This document shows positions 1 through 8,183 of a stretch of 64,000 bases of DNA, in pieces. This stretch comes from Bacillota bacterium (GTDB lineage: Bacteria; Bacillota; Clostridia; Lachnospirales; Lachnospiraceae): contig JAEZNB010000058.1 in NCBI GenBank assembly GCA_023441965.1, forward strand, positions 1 to 64,000. Reading direction: 5' to 3'. Position 1 is the stretch's first letter; each line of letters begins with the position of its first letter. Both the position numbers and the translations under genes were made by a program. Below the pieces are notes generated by a model. The model was not told where the DNA came from. It searched no databases and saw only the letters and a program-made list of their open reading frames with translations.

Positions 1-123
1 TTTGCCTAATCCTTTCTTCAGATTCCACCTCACGATGGACACCCTTGGCTTTGGCTGTATCCTTCCCACTGCCGGGCGGATTGGGGACTTTCACCCGTTA
101 GAACGTGTGCCCACCGGGCACAC
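1..123 (-). mobile_element. Group IIC intron, 5' end (truncated by window edge)
   Basis: Read on the minus strand, the sequence starts at position 123 with GTGTGCCCGG and continues with GGGTGAAAGTCCC (84-96) and a block around 17-43 containing GTGTCC, GTGAGG and GGAATCTGAAG. These match, from memory, the conserved 5' end and domain I of bacterial group IIC introns of the Oceanobacillus iheyensis type. The first 19 nt form a perfect 8 bp hairpin (105-112 with 116-123). The intron begins a few bases after a terminator-like hairpin behind gatB, the usual target of this class. The rest, including any reverse transcriptase, lies left of the window, so I cannot say whether it is complete. Confidence 0.8.
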
Positions 124-166
124 AAGAACCGGGCTCTCGGAAGCAAAGGCTTCAGAGGACCCGGTT
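123..166 (-). terminator. Terminator-like hairpin downstream of gatB
   Basis: An imperfect hairpin pairs 127-133 with 160-166, 134-137 with 154-157, and 140-144 with 149-153 around an AAAG loop. On the minus strand it is followed by TTCTT and then the intron's GTGTG. It lies about 30 bp after the gatB stop codon, so it probably ended the aspS-gatCAB transcript. Its U-tract is now cut short by the intron. Confidence 0.65.
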
Positions 167-198
167 ATATACACTAGCTCCGGTATAGCAACATAAGA

Positions 199-1635
199 CT
201 ACATGGAATCTAACAGCTCCCTCACCAGCTGATTTACTGCTGCCGGGTCTGCTTTACCCCTCATTTCCTTCATGGTTTGACCGACGAGGAAGCCCATCGC
301 CTTTACCTTACCACTCTGATAATCCGCTACGGATTGAGGATTTTCTGACAAGACCTTCTGAATGGCAGTACGCAGGAGGCCGGAGTCTGCTACCATACCC
401 AATCCATGCTGCTCCACATATGCTTCAGGATCTGCATTCTCCTTGAAGATTTTCTCAAACACTTCCTTGGCAACCGTCCGGTTGATCTGATTGCTATCCA
501 CCATCTGAATCAGCTTCGCCAGCTGGGCAGGACTGAAGGTGATCTCCTCCGCATCCATTTCTCCTTCCTTCAGGAGCCGCATGGTCTCTACCATCAGCCA
601 GTTGGATACCTCCTTGGGCTTACCGCAGAGGGCAGTTGTTCCTTCAAACAAATCGGCCAGATGCTTGGAGGATGTAATGATCGATGCATCATAAGCAGGA
701 ATCTCGAATTCCTTCTGATAACGGAGCATCTTCTCATCCCTAAGCTCCGGCTGTCTCTTCCGGATCAGATCCAGCCAGTCATCACTGATTTCAATCGGAG
801 GAAGATCCGGTTCGGGGAAATAGCGGTAATCCTGTGCATCCTCCTTGGAACGCATGGCGAAGCTGGAATCCTTATTATCATCCCAGCGCCTGGTCTCCTG
901 AATGACCTTCTTCCCAAACTCCAAGAGCTCTATCTGACGCTTTCTCTCTCCTTCGATTGCTCTGGCAATCGCCTTAAAGGAGTTCATGTTCTTCATCTCT
1001 GTCCTGGTTCCGAATTCCGCTGCTCCCAGCTCCCTGACAGACAGGTTGATGTCCGCACGAAGAGACCCCTCCTGCATCTTACAGTCGGATACCCCCAGAT
1101 ACTGTAGGATCAGCTTCAGCTTCTCCAGATAGGCCACTACTTCCTCAGCAGACCGCATATCCGGTTCACTGACGATCTCGATCAGAGGCACCCCACAGCG
1201 ATTGAAATCCACCAGGGTACAGTCCCCCCAAGGATCATGAATCAGCTTACCGGCATCCTCCTCCATATGGATCTCATGAATTCTTACCGTCTTCTTCCCG
1301 GCCATCGTTTCAATCTCAATGCCACCGTCTCTTGCGATCGGCAGATAGAGCTGTGAGACCTGATATGCCTTAGGAAGATCGGGATAGAAATAGTTCTTAC
1401 GGTCAAATTTACATTTCTGGGTGATCGAACAATTTAATGCTAAGCCTGCCGCAATGGCATACTCCACCACCTGCTTGTTAAGGACGGGAAGGGTTCCGGG
1501 CATGCCGGTGCATACCGGACAACAATGGGTATTCGGTTCTCCCCCGAATTGGGTGGTACAGGCACAGAAGATCTTGGACTTCGTTGCCAGCTCCACATGA
1601 ACCTCAAGGCCTATGACAGTTTCATATGTTTTCAT
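199..1635 (-). CDS. gatB: Asp/Glu-tRNA(Asn/Gln) amidotransferase subunit B
   Basis: GatB is the kinase and tRNA-binding subunit of GatCAB. It phosphorylates the misacylated Asp-tRNA(Asn) or Glu-tRNA(Gln), and the ammonia released by GatA then makes the correct amide. The 478 aa length is normal for the family. The N-terminal domain opens with an ETVIGLEVHVEL motif (residues 5-16). Cys24, Cys26, Cys39 and Cys42 form the usual zinc site, and a YqeY-like helical tail fills the last 150 residues. The ATG overlaps the gatA stop as ATGA, and GGAGGGAAGG upstream is its ribosome binding site. It is the last gene of the operon. Confidence 0.97.
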   Translation of the reverse strand: MKTYETVIGLEVHVELATKSKIFCACTTQFGGEPNTHCCPVCTGMPGTLPVLNKQVVEYAIAAGLALNCSITQKCKFDRKNYFYPDLPKAYQVSQLYLPIARDGGIEIETMAGKKTVRIHEIHMEEDAGKLIHDPWGDCTLVDFNRCGVPLIEIVSEPDMRSAEEVVAYLEKLKLILQYLGVSDCKMQEGSLRADINLSVRELGAAEFGTRTEMKNMNSFKAIARAIEGERKRQIELLEFGKKVIQETRRWDDNKDSSFAMRSKEDAQDYRYFPEPDLPPIEISDDWLDLIRKRQPELRDEKMLRYQKEFEIPAYDASIITSSKHLADLFEGTTALCGKPKEVSNWLMVETMRLLKEGEMDAEEITFSPAQLAKLIQMVDSNQINRTVAKEVFEKIFKENADPEAYVEQHGLGMVADSGLLRTAIQKVLSENPQSVADYQSGKVKAMGFLVGQTMKEMRGKADPAAVNQLVRELLDSM

Positions 1636-3125
1636 ATCCTTCCCTCCTTCCTGTCCGAGAAGTCCTGTCTCTGATCAGGAAAACCCCAAGGACGGGATTG
1701 TTCATAGCTGTAAGCGGCCCGTAGGATATCCTTCTCACCGAAATGTCTGCCGATGAGCTGAAGTCCGATCGGCAAGCCCTTACTGTCCAGTCCGCAGGGC
1801 AGGCTGATCGCGGGAAGGCCTGCCAGGTTGACGGATACAGTATAGATGTCCGCCAGATACATCTTCAAGGGATCTGAAAGACTCTCTCCCAGCTTGGGTG
1901 CGGTAGAAGGCGCAATCGGTCCAAGCAGGATATCATATTTTTCAAAGGCCCTCTGAAAGCTCCGGTTAATCACTGCGCGAACCTTCAGCGCCTTATTATA
2001 AAAGGCATCATAGTAGCCTGAGCTTAGCACAAAGGCTCCGATCATAATTCTTCGTTTTACTTCTTCTCCGAAGCCCTCGCTCCTGGTTTTCTTATAGAGC
2101 TCCTGCAGCCCTTCATACTCCTCCGTACGAAATCCGTATTTCACACCGTCGAAGCGGGACAGATTGGAGCTGGCTTCCGCACAGGCGATAACATAGTAGG
2201 AGGGAACCGCAAAATCCACTGCCTTCAGCTCAAATTCCTCAACACTGGCTCCCTGACTGCGTAGCTGGGCAGCAGCCTTTAGGATGGCAGCCTTCACTTC
2301 CTCATTCAGTCCCTCTCCCAGATAATCCTTCGGAATACCGATTCTTAATCCCCTGACATCCTCCTTCAGGGCTTCTGAATAGGCAGTATCCTTATGGGCT
2401 ACCGAAGTGGAATCCATGGAATCCTGTCCGGTAATGATCTCCAGAGAAGCCGCACAGTCGGATACATTCCTGCCCAAGGTACCGATCTGGTCCAGGGAGG
2501 AAGCATAAGCAATCAGGCCATATCGGGATACCGTACCATAGGTAGGCTTTATACCGGTCAATCCGCAGTAGCCGGCAGGCTGGCGGATGGAACCGCCGGT
2601 ATCGGAGCCCAGGGCATAGAAGGCCTCTCCCGCAGCCACTGCTGTGGCTGATCCACCGCTGGAGCCACCCGGTACATGGTCCGGATTCCAAGGATTTCTG
2701 CTTACTCCGTAGCAGGAGGTCTCTGTTGTACTTCCCATGGCGAATTCGTCCATGTTTGTCTTACCGAGCAGAACTGCTCCTGCCTTCTTCAGCTTAGTCA
2801 CCACTGTGGCATCATAGGTAGGTACAAATCCGCTTAAGATCTTGGAAGCGCAGCTGGTCTGCACACCCTTCGTACAGATATTGTCCTTGATTGCCATCGG
2901 AACTCCGGCCAGAGGAGAATCTGCCAGCTCTCCTGCATCCAACTGCTTCTGAACCTCCGAGGCTCTCTGATATGCCTCTTCCTCCAGCAGGGTGATATAG
3001 CTATGGCAGGTCGGTTCCTGCTCCTTGATTCTATCGATCTGGGCTCTGACAGCTTCCGCAACGGATAGTTCCTTCTGCCTGATCCGTCTACCAAGCTCCA
3101 GCGCCGTCATTCTTGTGATATCCAT
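1632..3125 (-). CDS. gatA: Asp/Glu-tRNA(Asn/Gln) amidotransferase subunit A
   Basis: GatA is the glutaminase of GatCAB and delivers ammonia to GatB. It belongs to the amidase-signature family. The Ser-cisSer-Lys triad is visible as Lys80 (AIKDN), Ser155 (PGGSSGGS) and Ser179 (DTGGS), almost the spacing of the S. aureus enzyme. An in-frame GTG at 3131 would add two residues, but it lies inside the Shine-Dalgarno GGAGG. The ATG at 3125, five bases downstream of that site, is the better start (497 aa). The gene sits 27 bp after gatC and overlaps gatB by 4 bp. Confidence 0.97.
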   Translation of the reverse strand: MDITRMTALELGRRIRQKELSVAEAVRAQIDRIKEQEPTCHSYITLLEEEAYQRASEVQKQLDAGELADSPLAGVPMAIKDNICTKGVQTSCASKILSGFVPTYDATVVTKLKKAGAVLLGKTNMDEFAMGSTTETSCYGVSRNPWNPDHVPGGSSGGSATAVAAGEAFYALGSDTGGSIRQPAGYCGLTGIKPTYGTVSRYGLIAYASSLDQIGTLGRNVSDCAASLEIITGQDSMDSTSVAHKDTAYSEALKEDVRGLRIGIPKDYLGEGLNEEVKAAILKAAAQLRSQGASVEEFELKAVDFAVPSYYVIACAEASSNLSRFDGVKYGFRTEEYEGLQELYKKTRSEGFGEEVKRRIMIGAFVLSSGYYDAFYNKALKVRAVINRSFQRAFEKYDILLGPIAPSTAPKLGESLSDPLKMYLADIYTVSVNLAGLPAISLPCGLDSKGLPIGLQLIGRHFGEKDILRAAYSYEQSRPWGFPDQRQDFSDRKEGRI

Positions 3126-3152
3126 AGTCACCTCCGTATATATAACCTCATC

Positions 3153-3440
3153 TTATTCCACTGTTTTAGGAACAACGTAGCTTCCGTCCTTCTTCTCCGG
3201 GGCATTGAAGAGTAAGGCTTCTCTGTCCTCCTGATTGGTAACCACATCCTCCCGGAACACATTACTGATCGGAAGCACATGGGACATAGCTTCCACTCCC
3301 TCCGTGTCCAGGCCGTTCATTGTCTCGATATACTCCAGGATGCGAAAAAGCTCCTTGGCAACCTTGGCCTTCTCCTCCTCTGATACCGAAAGCTTCGCCA
3401 GTGCCGCTACATAATCTACCGTCTTCTCATTAATTTCCAT
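3153..3440 (-). CDS. gatC: Asp/Glu-tRNA(Asn/Gln) amidotransferase subunit C
   Basis: GatC is the small clamp that holds GatA and GatB together and has no catalytic site. At 95 aa it has the usual length. The N-terminal helix EKTVDYVAALAKLSVSEEE and the C-terminal DGSYVVPKTVE tail are typical of the family. It lies between aspS (22 bp gap) and gatA (27 bp gap), so all three subunits and the mischarging synthetase are cotranscribed. Confidence 0.95.
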   Translation of the reverse strand: MEINEKTVDYVAALAKLSVSEEEKAKVAKELFRILEYIETMNGLDTEGVEAMSHVLPISNVFREDVVTNQEDREALLFNAPEKKDGSYVVPKTVE

Positions 3441-3462
3441 TCCGGCTCCTCCTTATTCTCTC

Positions 3463-4800
3463 TTATGGCTCCAGTCTGGAGACATCCCTCGGGAAGAGGG
3501 TGGTCTCCCTGACATTCTGTTCTCCGATCAGTCTCATGGTCAACCGTTCCAGACCAATTCCCAGCCCGCCGTGGGGTGGCATTCCATGCTTATGAATCAT
3601 CAGGAAGCTGGTGAACTCCTCCGGATCCATCCCTCTGGCCCTCATCTTGGCTACCTGCTCCTCATAATCATGTATTCTCTGACCACCCGTGGTAATCTCC
3701 ATACCCTTAAAGAGCAGGTCAAAGCTTAAGGTGAACTTCGGGTCTGAAGGATCATCCATCGCATAGAAGGGTCTCTTCTTAGAGGGATAATGGGTTACAA
3801 ATACAAAATCACTGTTATATTCATCTTTAAAATACCGTCCGATCAGCAGCTCCTCTTCCGGCTCCAGATCATAGGGATTTCTGATTTTACGGTCATATTT
3901 CTCTGCGACCAGCTGCTTTGCCTCGTCAAAGCGTACTGAGGGGATTCCGGTGATTTCGGGAAGTGTTACCTCCAACTGCTTCAATTCCTTCTCGTATTTC
4001 TCCTCCAGCAGCCGGAAGACATAACGGAGCATCTCAGTCTCCATATCCATGATGTCCTCAAAGCCGCTGATATATCCCATCTCAAAGTCCAGACTGGTAT
4101 ATTCGTTCAGGTGCCTGGTGGTGTTATGCTTCTCAGCCCGAAATACCGGAGCCGCTTCAAATACTCTGTCATATACCCCTACCATGGTCTGCTTATAGAA
4201 CTGGGGACTCTGTGCCAGGAAGGCCTTCTTACCGAAGTACTCAAGCTTGAAGACATTCGCTCCGCCTTCGGCATTTCCTGCCACCAGCTTGGGTGTACGA
4301 ATCTCTGTAAAATCCTGAGAAAACATGAAATCACGGAAGCCTCTGACAATACCCTCCTGAAGCTTAAAGATCGCTCTTTCCCTAATATTTCTTAAGGCTA
4401 CGGGCCGATAGGACAACTTCGTCTCCAGGGATGTCTTCATCTTCCATTTGCTGATCGGTACCGGCATCATACTTCCTTCCTTGGGGGAAGACAGGATGGC
4501 GATGCTTGTAAGGCAGATCTCAAAGCCCTGAGGGGCCCTTTCCTCTTCCCGGAGGCTTCCCTCCACCACAATGGCCATACCCTCCTTCAGCTCCTTTAAG
4601 GAACATCCGGTCTGTGCAGCAGCCTCATAAACACATTGAACCAAGCCCTCTCTCTTTCTTAGAACGATGAAAGCAAATTCACCCATATCCCGGATCGTGT
4701 GTATGGTACCGTTCAGCTTAACGTTACCGTTCAGCTCCCTCCCTACTATGTCTTTGATTTCCAGTGTATCCTTTTCTCTGATACCGGTAACGAATTCCAT
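3463..4800 (-). CDS. aspS: Non-discriminating aspartyl-tRNA synthetase (archaeal type)
   Basis: This is a class II aminoacyl-tRNA synthetase of 445 aa. It is the short archaeal-type AspRS (AspS2), not the ~590 aa bacterial AspRS, and has no GAD insertion domain. An N-terminal OB fold (about residues 20-110) binds the anticodon. Motif 2 is visible as FRAEKHNTTRHLNEY and motif 3 as GLGIGLERL near residue 412. AspS2 enzymes beside gatCAB typically charge tRNA(Asn) with Asp, which GatCAB then amidates. That role is inferred here from type and context. It is the first gene of the operon, far downstream of a T-box. Confidence 0.92.
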   Translation of the reverse strand: MEFVTGIREKDTLEIKDIVGRELNGNVKLNGTIHTIRDMGEFAFIVLRKREGLVQCVYEAAAQTGCSLKELKEGMAIVVEGSLREEERAPQGFEICLTSIAILSSPKEGSMMPVPISKWKMKTSLETKLSYRPVALRNIRERAIFKLQEGIVRGFRDFMFSQDFTEIRTPKLVAGNAEGGANVFKLEYFGKKAFLAQSPQFYKQTMVGVYDRVFEAAPVFRAEKHNTTRHLNEYTSLDFEMGYISGFEDIMDMETEMLRYVFRLLEEKYEKELKQLEVTLPEITGIPSVRFDEAKQLVAEKYDRKIRNPYDLEPEEELLIGRYFKDEYNSDFVFVTHYPSKKRPFYAMDDPSDPKFTLSFDLLFKGMEITTGGQRIHDYEEQVAKMRARGMDPEEFTSFLMIHKHGMPPHGGLGIGLERLTMRLIGEQNVRETTLFPRDVSRLEP

Positions 4801-4845
4801 AATATTCCCTCCTTTATAGTATCATATATTTTTATTTTTGATAGG

Positions 4846-5174
4846 GCAAATTGCTTTGCCCGGAGCAGCTATTCACGAACCCTTTAAACTGCTTCGCAGT
4901 TTACGGGTCGTGGGCGCGCTCGCTTTCTCTCCCTTCTCACAGAACTTCTGTACATACATCGTATGTCCTTTAGATGAGAAAGCTTTCCTGCTCCCTGGCA
5001 ATTGCTTTGCCCGGAGCAGCTACTCACGAACCCTTTAAACTGCTTCGCAGTTTACGGGTCGTGGGCGCGCTCGCTTTCTCTCCCTTCTCACAGAACTTCT
5101 GTACATACATCGTATGTCCCTCAGATGAGAAAGCTTTCCTGCTCCCTGGCAAATTGCTTTGCCCGGAGCAGCTA
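4846..5174. repeat. Two and a partial tandem copies of a 151 bp palindrome-rich repeat
   Basis: The block starting TTGCTTTGCCCGGAGCAGCTA occurs at 4851, 5002 and 5154. Copies 1 and 2 are nearly identical over the full ~151 bp; copy 3 is cut after about 21 bp. Each unit contains small palindromes, including AAACTGCTTCGCAGTTT, ACATACATCGTATGT, GAAAGCTTTC and a CTGCTCC/GGAGCAG pair. The array lies in the 5' untranslated part of the aspS-gatCAB transcript, between the T-box terminator and aspS. Reading frames through it are by-products of the repeat. Function unknown. Confidence 0.85.
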
Positions 5175-5178
5175 AGCT

Positions 5179-5219
5179 TTCTCATCCTGAAAACCTATGG
5201 TTTTCAGGTTCTGTGAGAA
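5179..5219. repeat. Inverted repeat next to the 151 bp array
   Basis: A 10 bp perfect stem (5186-5195 with 5199-5208, loop TAT) sits inside a second pairing of 5179-5184 with 5214-5219. It lies in the aspS leader between the T-box terminator and the tandem repeats. There is no U-tract on either strand, so it is probably an RNA structure or part of the repeat family rather than a terminator. Confidence 0.6.
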
Positions 5220-5245
5220 GGTGGGTTGCTCACTTTGCCTTCACG

Positions 5246-5545
5246 AAAAACGTCCCGGAGAACTCTGATGAAAATCAGAATTCTCCGGGACGAGATAAAG
5301 TTCAAAGCTTTGATCCGCTCTGCATGCGGATACCCGTGGTACCACCCGAATTGGAAGCAAAAGCTCCCCGCTCTTATGCCTGTAACGTGTGCAACGCGTG
5401 GACCTACTCTTCCTTCGGGCCACGGGCTCCGGAGTGTTCCGTATCCTGCTTATCACCATGGGCATGCTCTCAGTCGGTGGCTTGCCCTTCCTGTCTTAAG
5501 GCTATTCGGCAGGATAAAGTCTCCTTCTTCGCCGATATCTCTATT
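5246..5545 (-). promoter_or_regulatory. T-box riboswitch of the aspS-gatCAB operon
   Basis: The minus strand carries the T-box core GGGTGGTACCACGGG (5333-5347). It is followed by a strong terminator hairpin (12 bp arms 5251-5262 and 5281-5292, inner stem 5265-5269/5274-5278) and a U5 tract (5246-5250). Upstream, Stem I can be drawn from GGAG (5521-5524) to CTCC (5431-5434), with TATCCTGC/GCAGGATA above an internal loop. The 3' side of that loop reads CGGAACA. The likely specifier is AAC (Asn) at 5436-5438, matching a pathway that makes Asn-tRNA(Asn). A GAA triplet overlaps it. Uncharged tRNA(Asn) should favour antitermination. The promoter was not identified with confidence. Confidence 0.9.
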
Positions 5546-5587
5546 CTATTGCTGTTCTATATTGTTCGTTTCATTGCTTATGTTTGT

Positions 5588-5632
5588 AAAAAAACAAAGA
5601 TGTGACCTGTTCTTCAAGCCCAACATCTTTGT
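5588..5632 (-). terminator. Rho-independent terminator of the LtaS-like gene
   Basis: A perfect 10 bp stem (5594-5603 with 5623-5632) is followed on the minus strand by seven Ts (5588-5594). It lies about 80 bp after the stop codon of the LtaS-like gene and upstream of the T-box leader, separating the two transcription units. Confidence 0.85.
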
Positions 5633-5711
5633 TGTTGACTTATATTATCATATATTATTTCCGGATGCAAGAGAAAAAATTATTTTTCTTATAGCTATTC
5701 CTTATGAAGCC

Positions 5712-8171
5712 TTATTGAAAATCCTCAGGAAAGTTCGGAAATAAGGAACGGTAGTAATCCTTCTTCACGATGGCCTCCGACACCATGAACTTATTCTTTA
5801 TGGTCTTATTGATATTCTTGATATAGTCCTCCGGCAGGGCTTCGTCCGTCATCGGAAGGATTTCACCTGTCTCGGAATTATACTTCACCTTGTCCGTAAT
5901 AAAGCTCCTGTTGCTTAAGATGACCAGAGGCTCCGCATCCGAGAAGATATCCCGTCCCATCAAGAGTCTGGAATCATAGGGCAAACCCCAGAGATTCGAT
6001 AAGGTCGGAAGGATATCCAGACTGGAGCAGGGCTCCTCCACTACTACCTTCTCCATCCCGGGATTCCAGAGTATGAAATGGTTCTTATACACTTCAAAGA
6101 CCGGGTCAACCTCATGCCCCGCGATCTCGTCCAGCTTCTCCTTCTCCCAGCCATAGGGATAATGATCGGCACTTAGGGCGATGACGGTCTTATCCGCTAC
6201 TCCTGCCTCCTCCAGCATCCTGATCAGCTGCTCCAATGCTCTGTCCAGCTCAATCTGACAGGCAATATAGGCCTTGCAGTCAGAGGATAGGGGCAGGTCC
6301 TTTACCAGGTCACGGTTCTTATAGGCCATACTGTTTCCAACAAAGGTATAATTCATGTGTCCGCTTACCGTGAGGTAATATACATGGAAGGGGTCCTCAT
6401 CCGTATATTCCTCTACCGTATGATTGATCATTTCCAGGTCGGACTCCGGCCAGACATCGGATTCCAAAATCAGGCCATTCCCCTTCGCCTTGAATAGATA
6501 CCCCAGATTTGGGTGAGTCTTATTGCGCTGATAATAGGTGTGGGTATGATTGTGATAGGCCTTACTTTCGACTCCAAGCAGGTTAAACTGATGGCCTAAG
6601 GAAAAGGGCATCAGATTATTCCTGGTGCGAAACATACTTCTGGTTCCGACCGGTATCAAGCCGGTCATGGCAACATATTCCCCGTCACTGGTGCTGGTCT
6701 GCCACAGGGCGGTATAGAAATTCTTGAAGATAAAGCCCTCATTTGTCAAACGGTAGAGGGTAGGGGTCAGCTCTTCATGGACGGCATAAGGCGAAAAGCC
6801 CTCTGCTGTTATCATAATCAGGTTATAGCCCTTGAATTTGCCGGTATATTCATTCTTCCTTGTCGGTGCCGCTGTTGCAAAATACTGATGGAGCGTTTTT
6901 ATCGTTATGTCCTTTTCCTTCTCCGCCAACTCTGTAAAGTCTATATTCATCACATTCGGTGAGGTATCGATCGGCGTTGGTGTAGGCAGAGGAGATGGCG
7001 TCGGTGTGGCATTCGGTCTTCCCGGTTTAGGGGTAGCTGTAGACTTTGACTCCGGCTTCACTGTCGGTTTAGCAGTCGGTTCCGCTGTCGGTGCCACTGT
7101 AGGCTCCGGGACCTCCCAGAGGATGGCATCTCCGTCCGTCAGAACAAGCTGCTCCTCCTCCGTTAGCAGTTGGGCCAGATCAAAGCGCATCAGGGTAAGG
7201 ATCCCAAGCTGCTTACCACAAAGCTCCGGCACCTTGCTATAATGATACAGATCATAGGGGGAATAATCTGACTTCCCAAATAAGAGCAAGGTCACAAGCG
7301 CAAATAGCTGCAGAGTAACCATAACAGCTGCCAGGATACCCTGCTCCTTTAGCTTCCTCTGTTCACAAAGGAAGAAATTATGTAATAAAACAGCCAGTAC
7401 CGGTAAGGGAAGAAAGATCAGAATCAACCCCGGCAGATTCTGAAGGATGGCTGACAGGGTTTCAGATTTGAAATCCTGCACCGCATCTCCTGCGATCCCA
7501 AGGGTTTGAAAAGAAAAATAGGTCTTAAACACATCATAATAGACCAGCTGAAGCGCAAAAATCAGGCAGGTAAGAGTGGTTAGTACCCATAAGATGATCC
7601 GGTTGACCTTTGGCGGAAGGAAGCCGGTTAGTATCGTCAGCAATATCCCGACAGGGATCGCAAATAATACGGGATAGATCAGCTTCCCATCCATGGCTCT
7701 GTAGCTTAGCAGATGGAATACGAGCTCCAGATAAATCAGCAGCCCTGTAAAGCAAAACAAGGGCCCAGTAACATTGCGGATCGGAAGCCGATCCGACTTC
7801 CGACCCAGGCTTTGTAAACGGGACTTCATCCTCTTTCTTAATGTACACTTTGAAGAGGATTGCTCCGGGTCTTCCTTTATTGTATTCTCCGGTCCCTGAT
7901 CCTCCTGTTCTGTCTTACTCTTTACTTCTATCATACTCTCTTCTTCTGTCTTACACTCCTCTTCTGTCTTACTCTCTTCTTCTGTCTTACTCTCTACTTC
8001 TATCATACTCTCTTCTTCTGTCTTACACTCCTCTTCTGTCTTACACACCTCTTCTGTCTTACTCTCCTCTTCTGTCTTGCTCTCCTCTTCTGTCTTACTC
8101 TCTACTTCTGTCTTACTCTCCTCTTTAGGGGCTTCCTCTATCTTATTTTCCTGCTGATCCTGAACACCCAT
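5712..8171 (-). CDS. LtaS-like sulfatase-family membrane enzyme with repetitive N-terminal tail
   Basis: The protein has 819 aa. Residues 10-95 are a low-complexity Glu/Lys/Thr/Ser tail built from KTEEES-like units. Four or five membrane segments follow (about 130-300), then a Pro/Thr linker, then an extracellular alkaline-phosphatase/sulfatase domain. LtaS-family active-site features are visible: a metal-binding Glu in MITAEGFSPY, the nucleophile Thr region in WQTSTSDGEY, and His in SGHMNY and SADHYPYGW. Such enzymes polymerise polyglycerol phosphate from phosphatidylglycerol or transfer related groups. The substrate is not certain, so no symbol is given. The start lies 12 bp after the S66 peptidase stop, so the two genes are probably coupled. 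Confidence 0.82.
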   Translation of the reverse strand: MGVQDQQENKIEEAPKEESKTEVESKTEEESKTEEESKTEEVCKTEEECKTEEESMIEVESKTEEESKTEEECKTEEESMIEVKSKTEQEDQGPENTIKEDPEQSSSKCTLRKRMKSRLQSLGRKSDRLPIRNVTGPLFCFTGLLIYLELVFHLLSYRAMDGKLIYPVLFAIPVGILLTILTGFLPPKVNRIILWVLTTLTCLIFALQLVYYDVFKTYFSFQTLGIAGDAVQDFKSETLSAILQNLPGLILIFLPLPVLAVLLHNFFLCEQRKLKEQGILAAVMVTLQLFALVTLLLFGKSDYSPYDLYHYSKVPELCGKQLGILTLMRFDLAQLLTEEEQLVLTDGDAILWEVPEPTVAPTAEPTAKPTVKPESKSTATPKPGRPNATPTPSPLPTPTPIDTSPNVMNIDFTELAEKEKDITIKTLHQYFATAAPTRKNEYTGKFKGYNLIMITAEGFSPYAVHEELTPTLYRLTNEGFIFKNFYTALWQTSTSDGEYVAMTGLIPVGTRSMFRTRNNLMPFSLGHQFNLLGVESKAYHNHTHTYYQRNKTHPNLGYLFKAKGNGLILESDVWPESDLEMINHTVEEYTDEDPFHVYYLTVSGHMNYTFVGNSMAYKNRDLVKDLPLSSDCKAYIACQIELDRALEQLIRMLEEAGVADKTVIALSADHYPYGWEKEKLDEIAGHEVDPVFEVYKNHFILWNPGMEKVVVEEPCSSLDILPTLSNLWGLPYDSRLLMGRDIFSDAEPLVILSNRSFITDKVKYNSETGEILPMTDEALPEDYIKNINKTIKNKFMVSEAIVKKDYYRSLFPNFPEDFQ
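7912..8126 (-). repeat. 15 bp coding tandem repeat (KTEEES units)
   Basis: The DNA is built from imperfect 15 bp units, on the plus strand TCTTCTGTCTTACTC and variants. They encode the acidic KTEEES/KTEEEC/MIEVES tail of the LtaS-like protein. Some larger blocks, such as those containing CTTCTATCATACTC, recur exactly, which points to slippage or unequal exchange. Open frames on the opposite strand are artefacts of the repeat. Confidence 0.9.
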
Positions 8172-8183
8172 CCTTATGGTAAC

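Noticed and set aside
2..196. 64-codon plus-strand frame at the left edge
   Set aside because: It is antisense to the group IIC intron and the gatB hairpin; no protein family resemblance.
406..1107. 233-codon plus-strand frame
   Set aside because: Antisense shadow of gatB.
4838..5216. Overlapping plus-strand frames in the aspS leader
   Set aside because: They are translations of the 151 bp repeat units, with shared identical segments and no proper start signals.
5642..5670. TTGCAT / TAATAT promoter upstream of the T-box
   Set aside because: It would start transcription just before the terminator hairpin at 5588-5632, so it cannot drive the operon efficiently.
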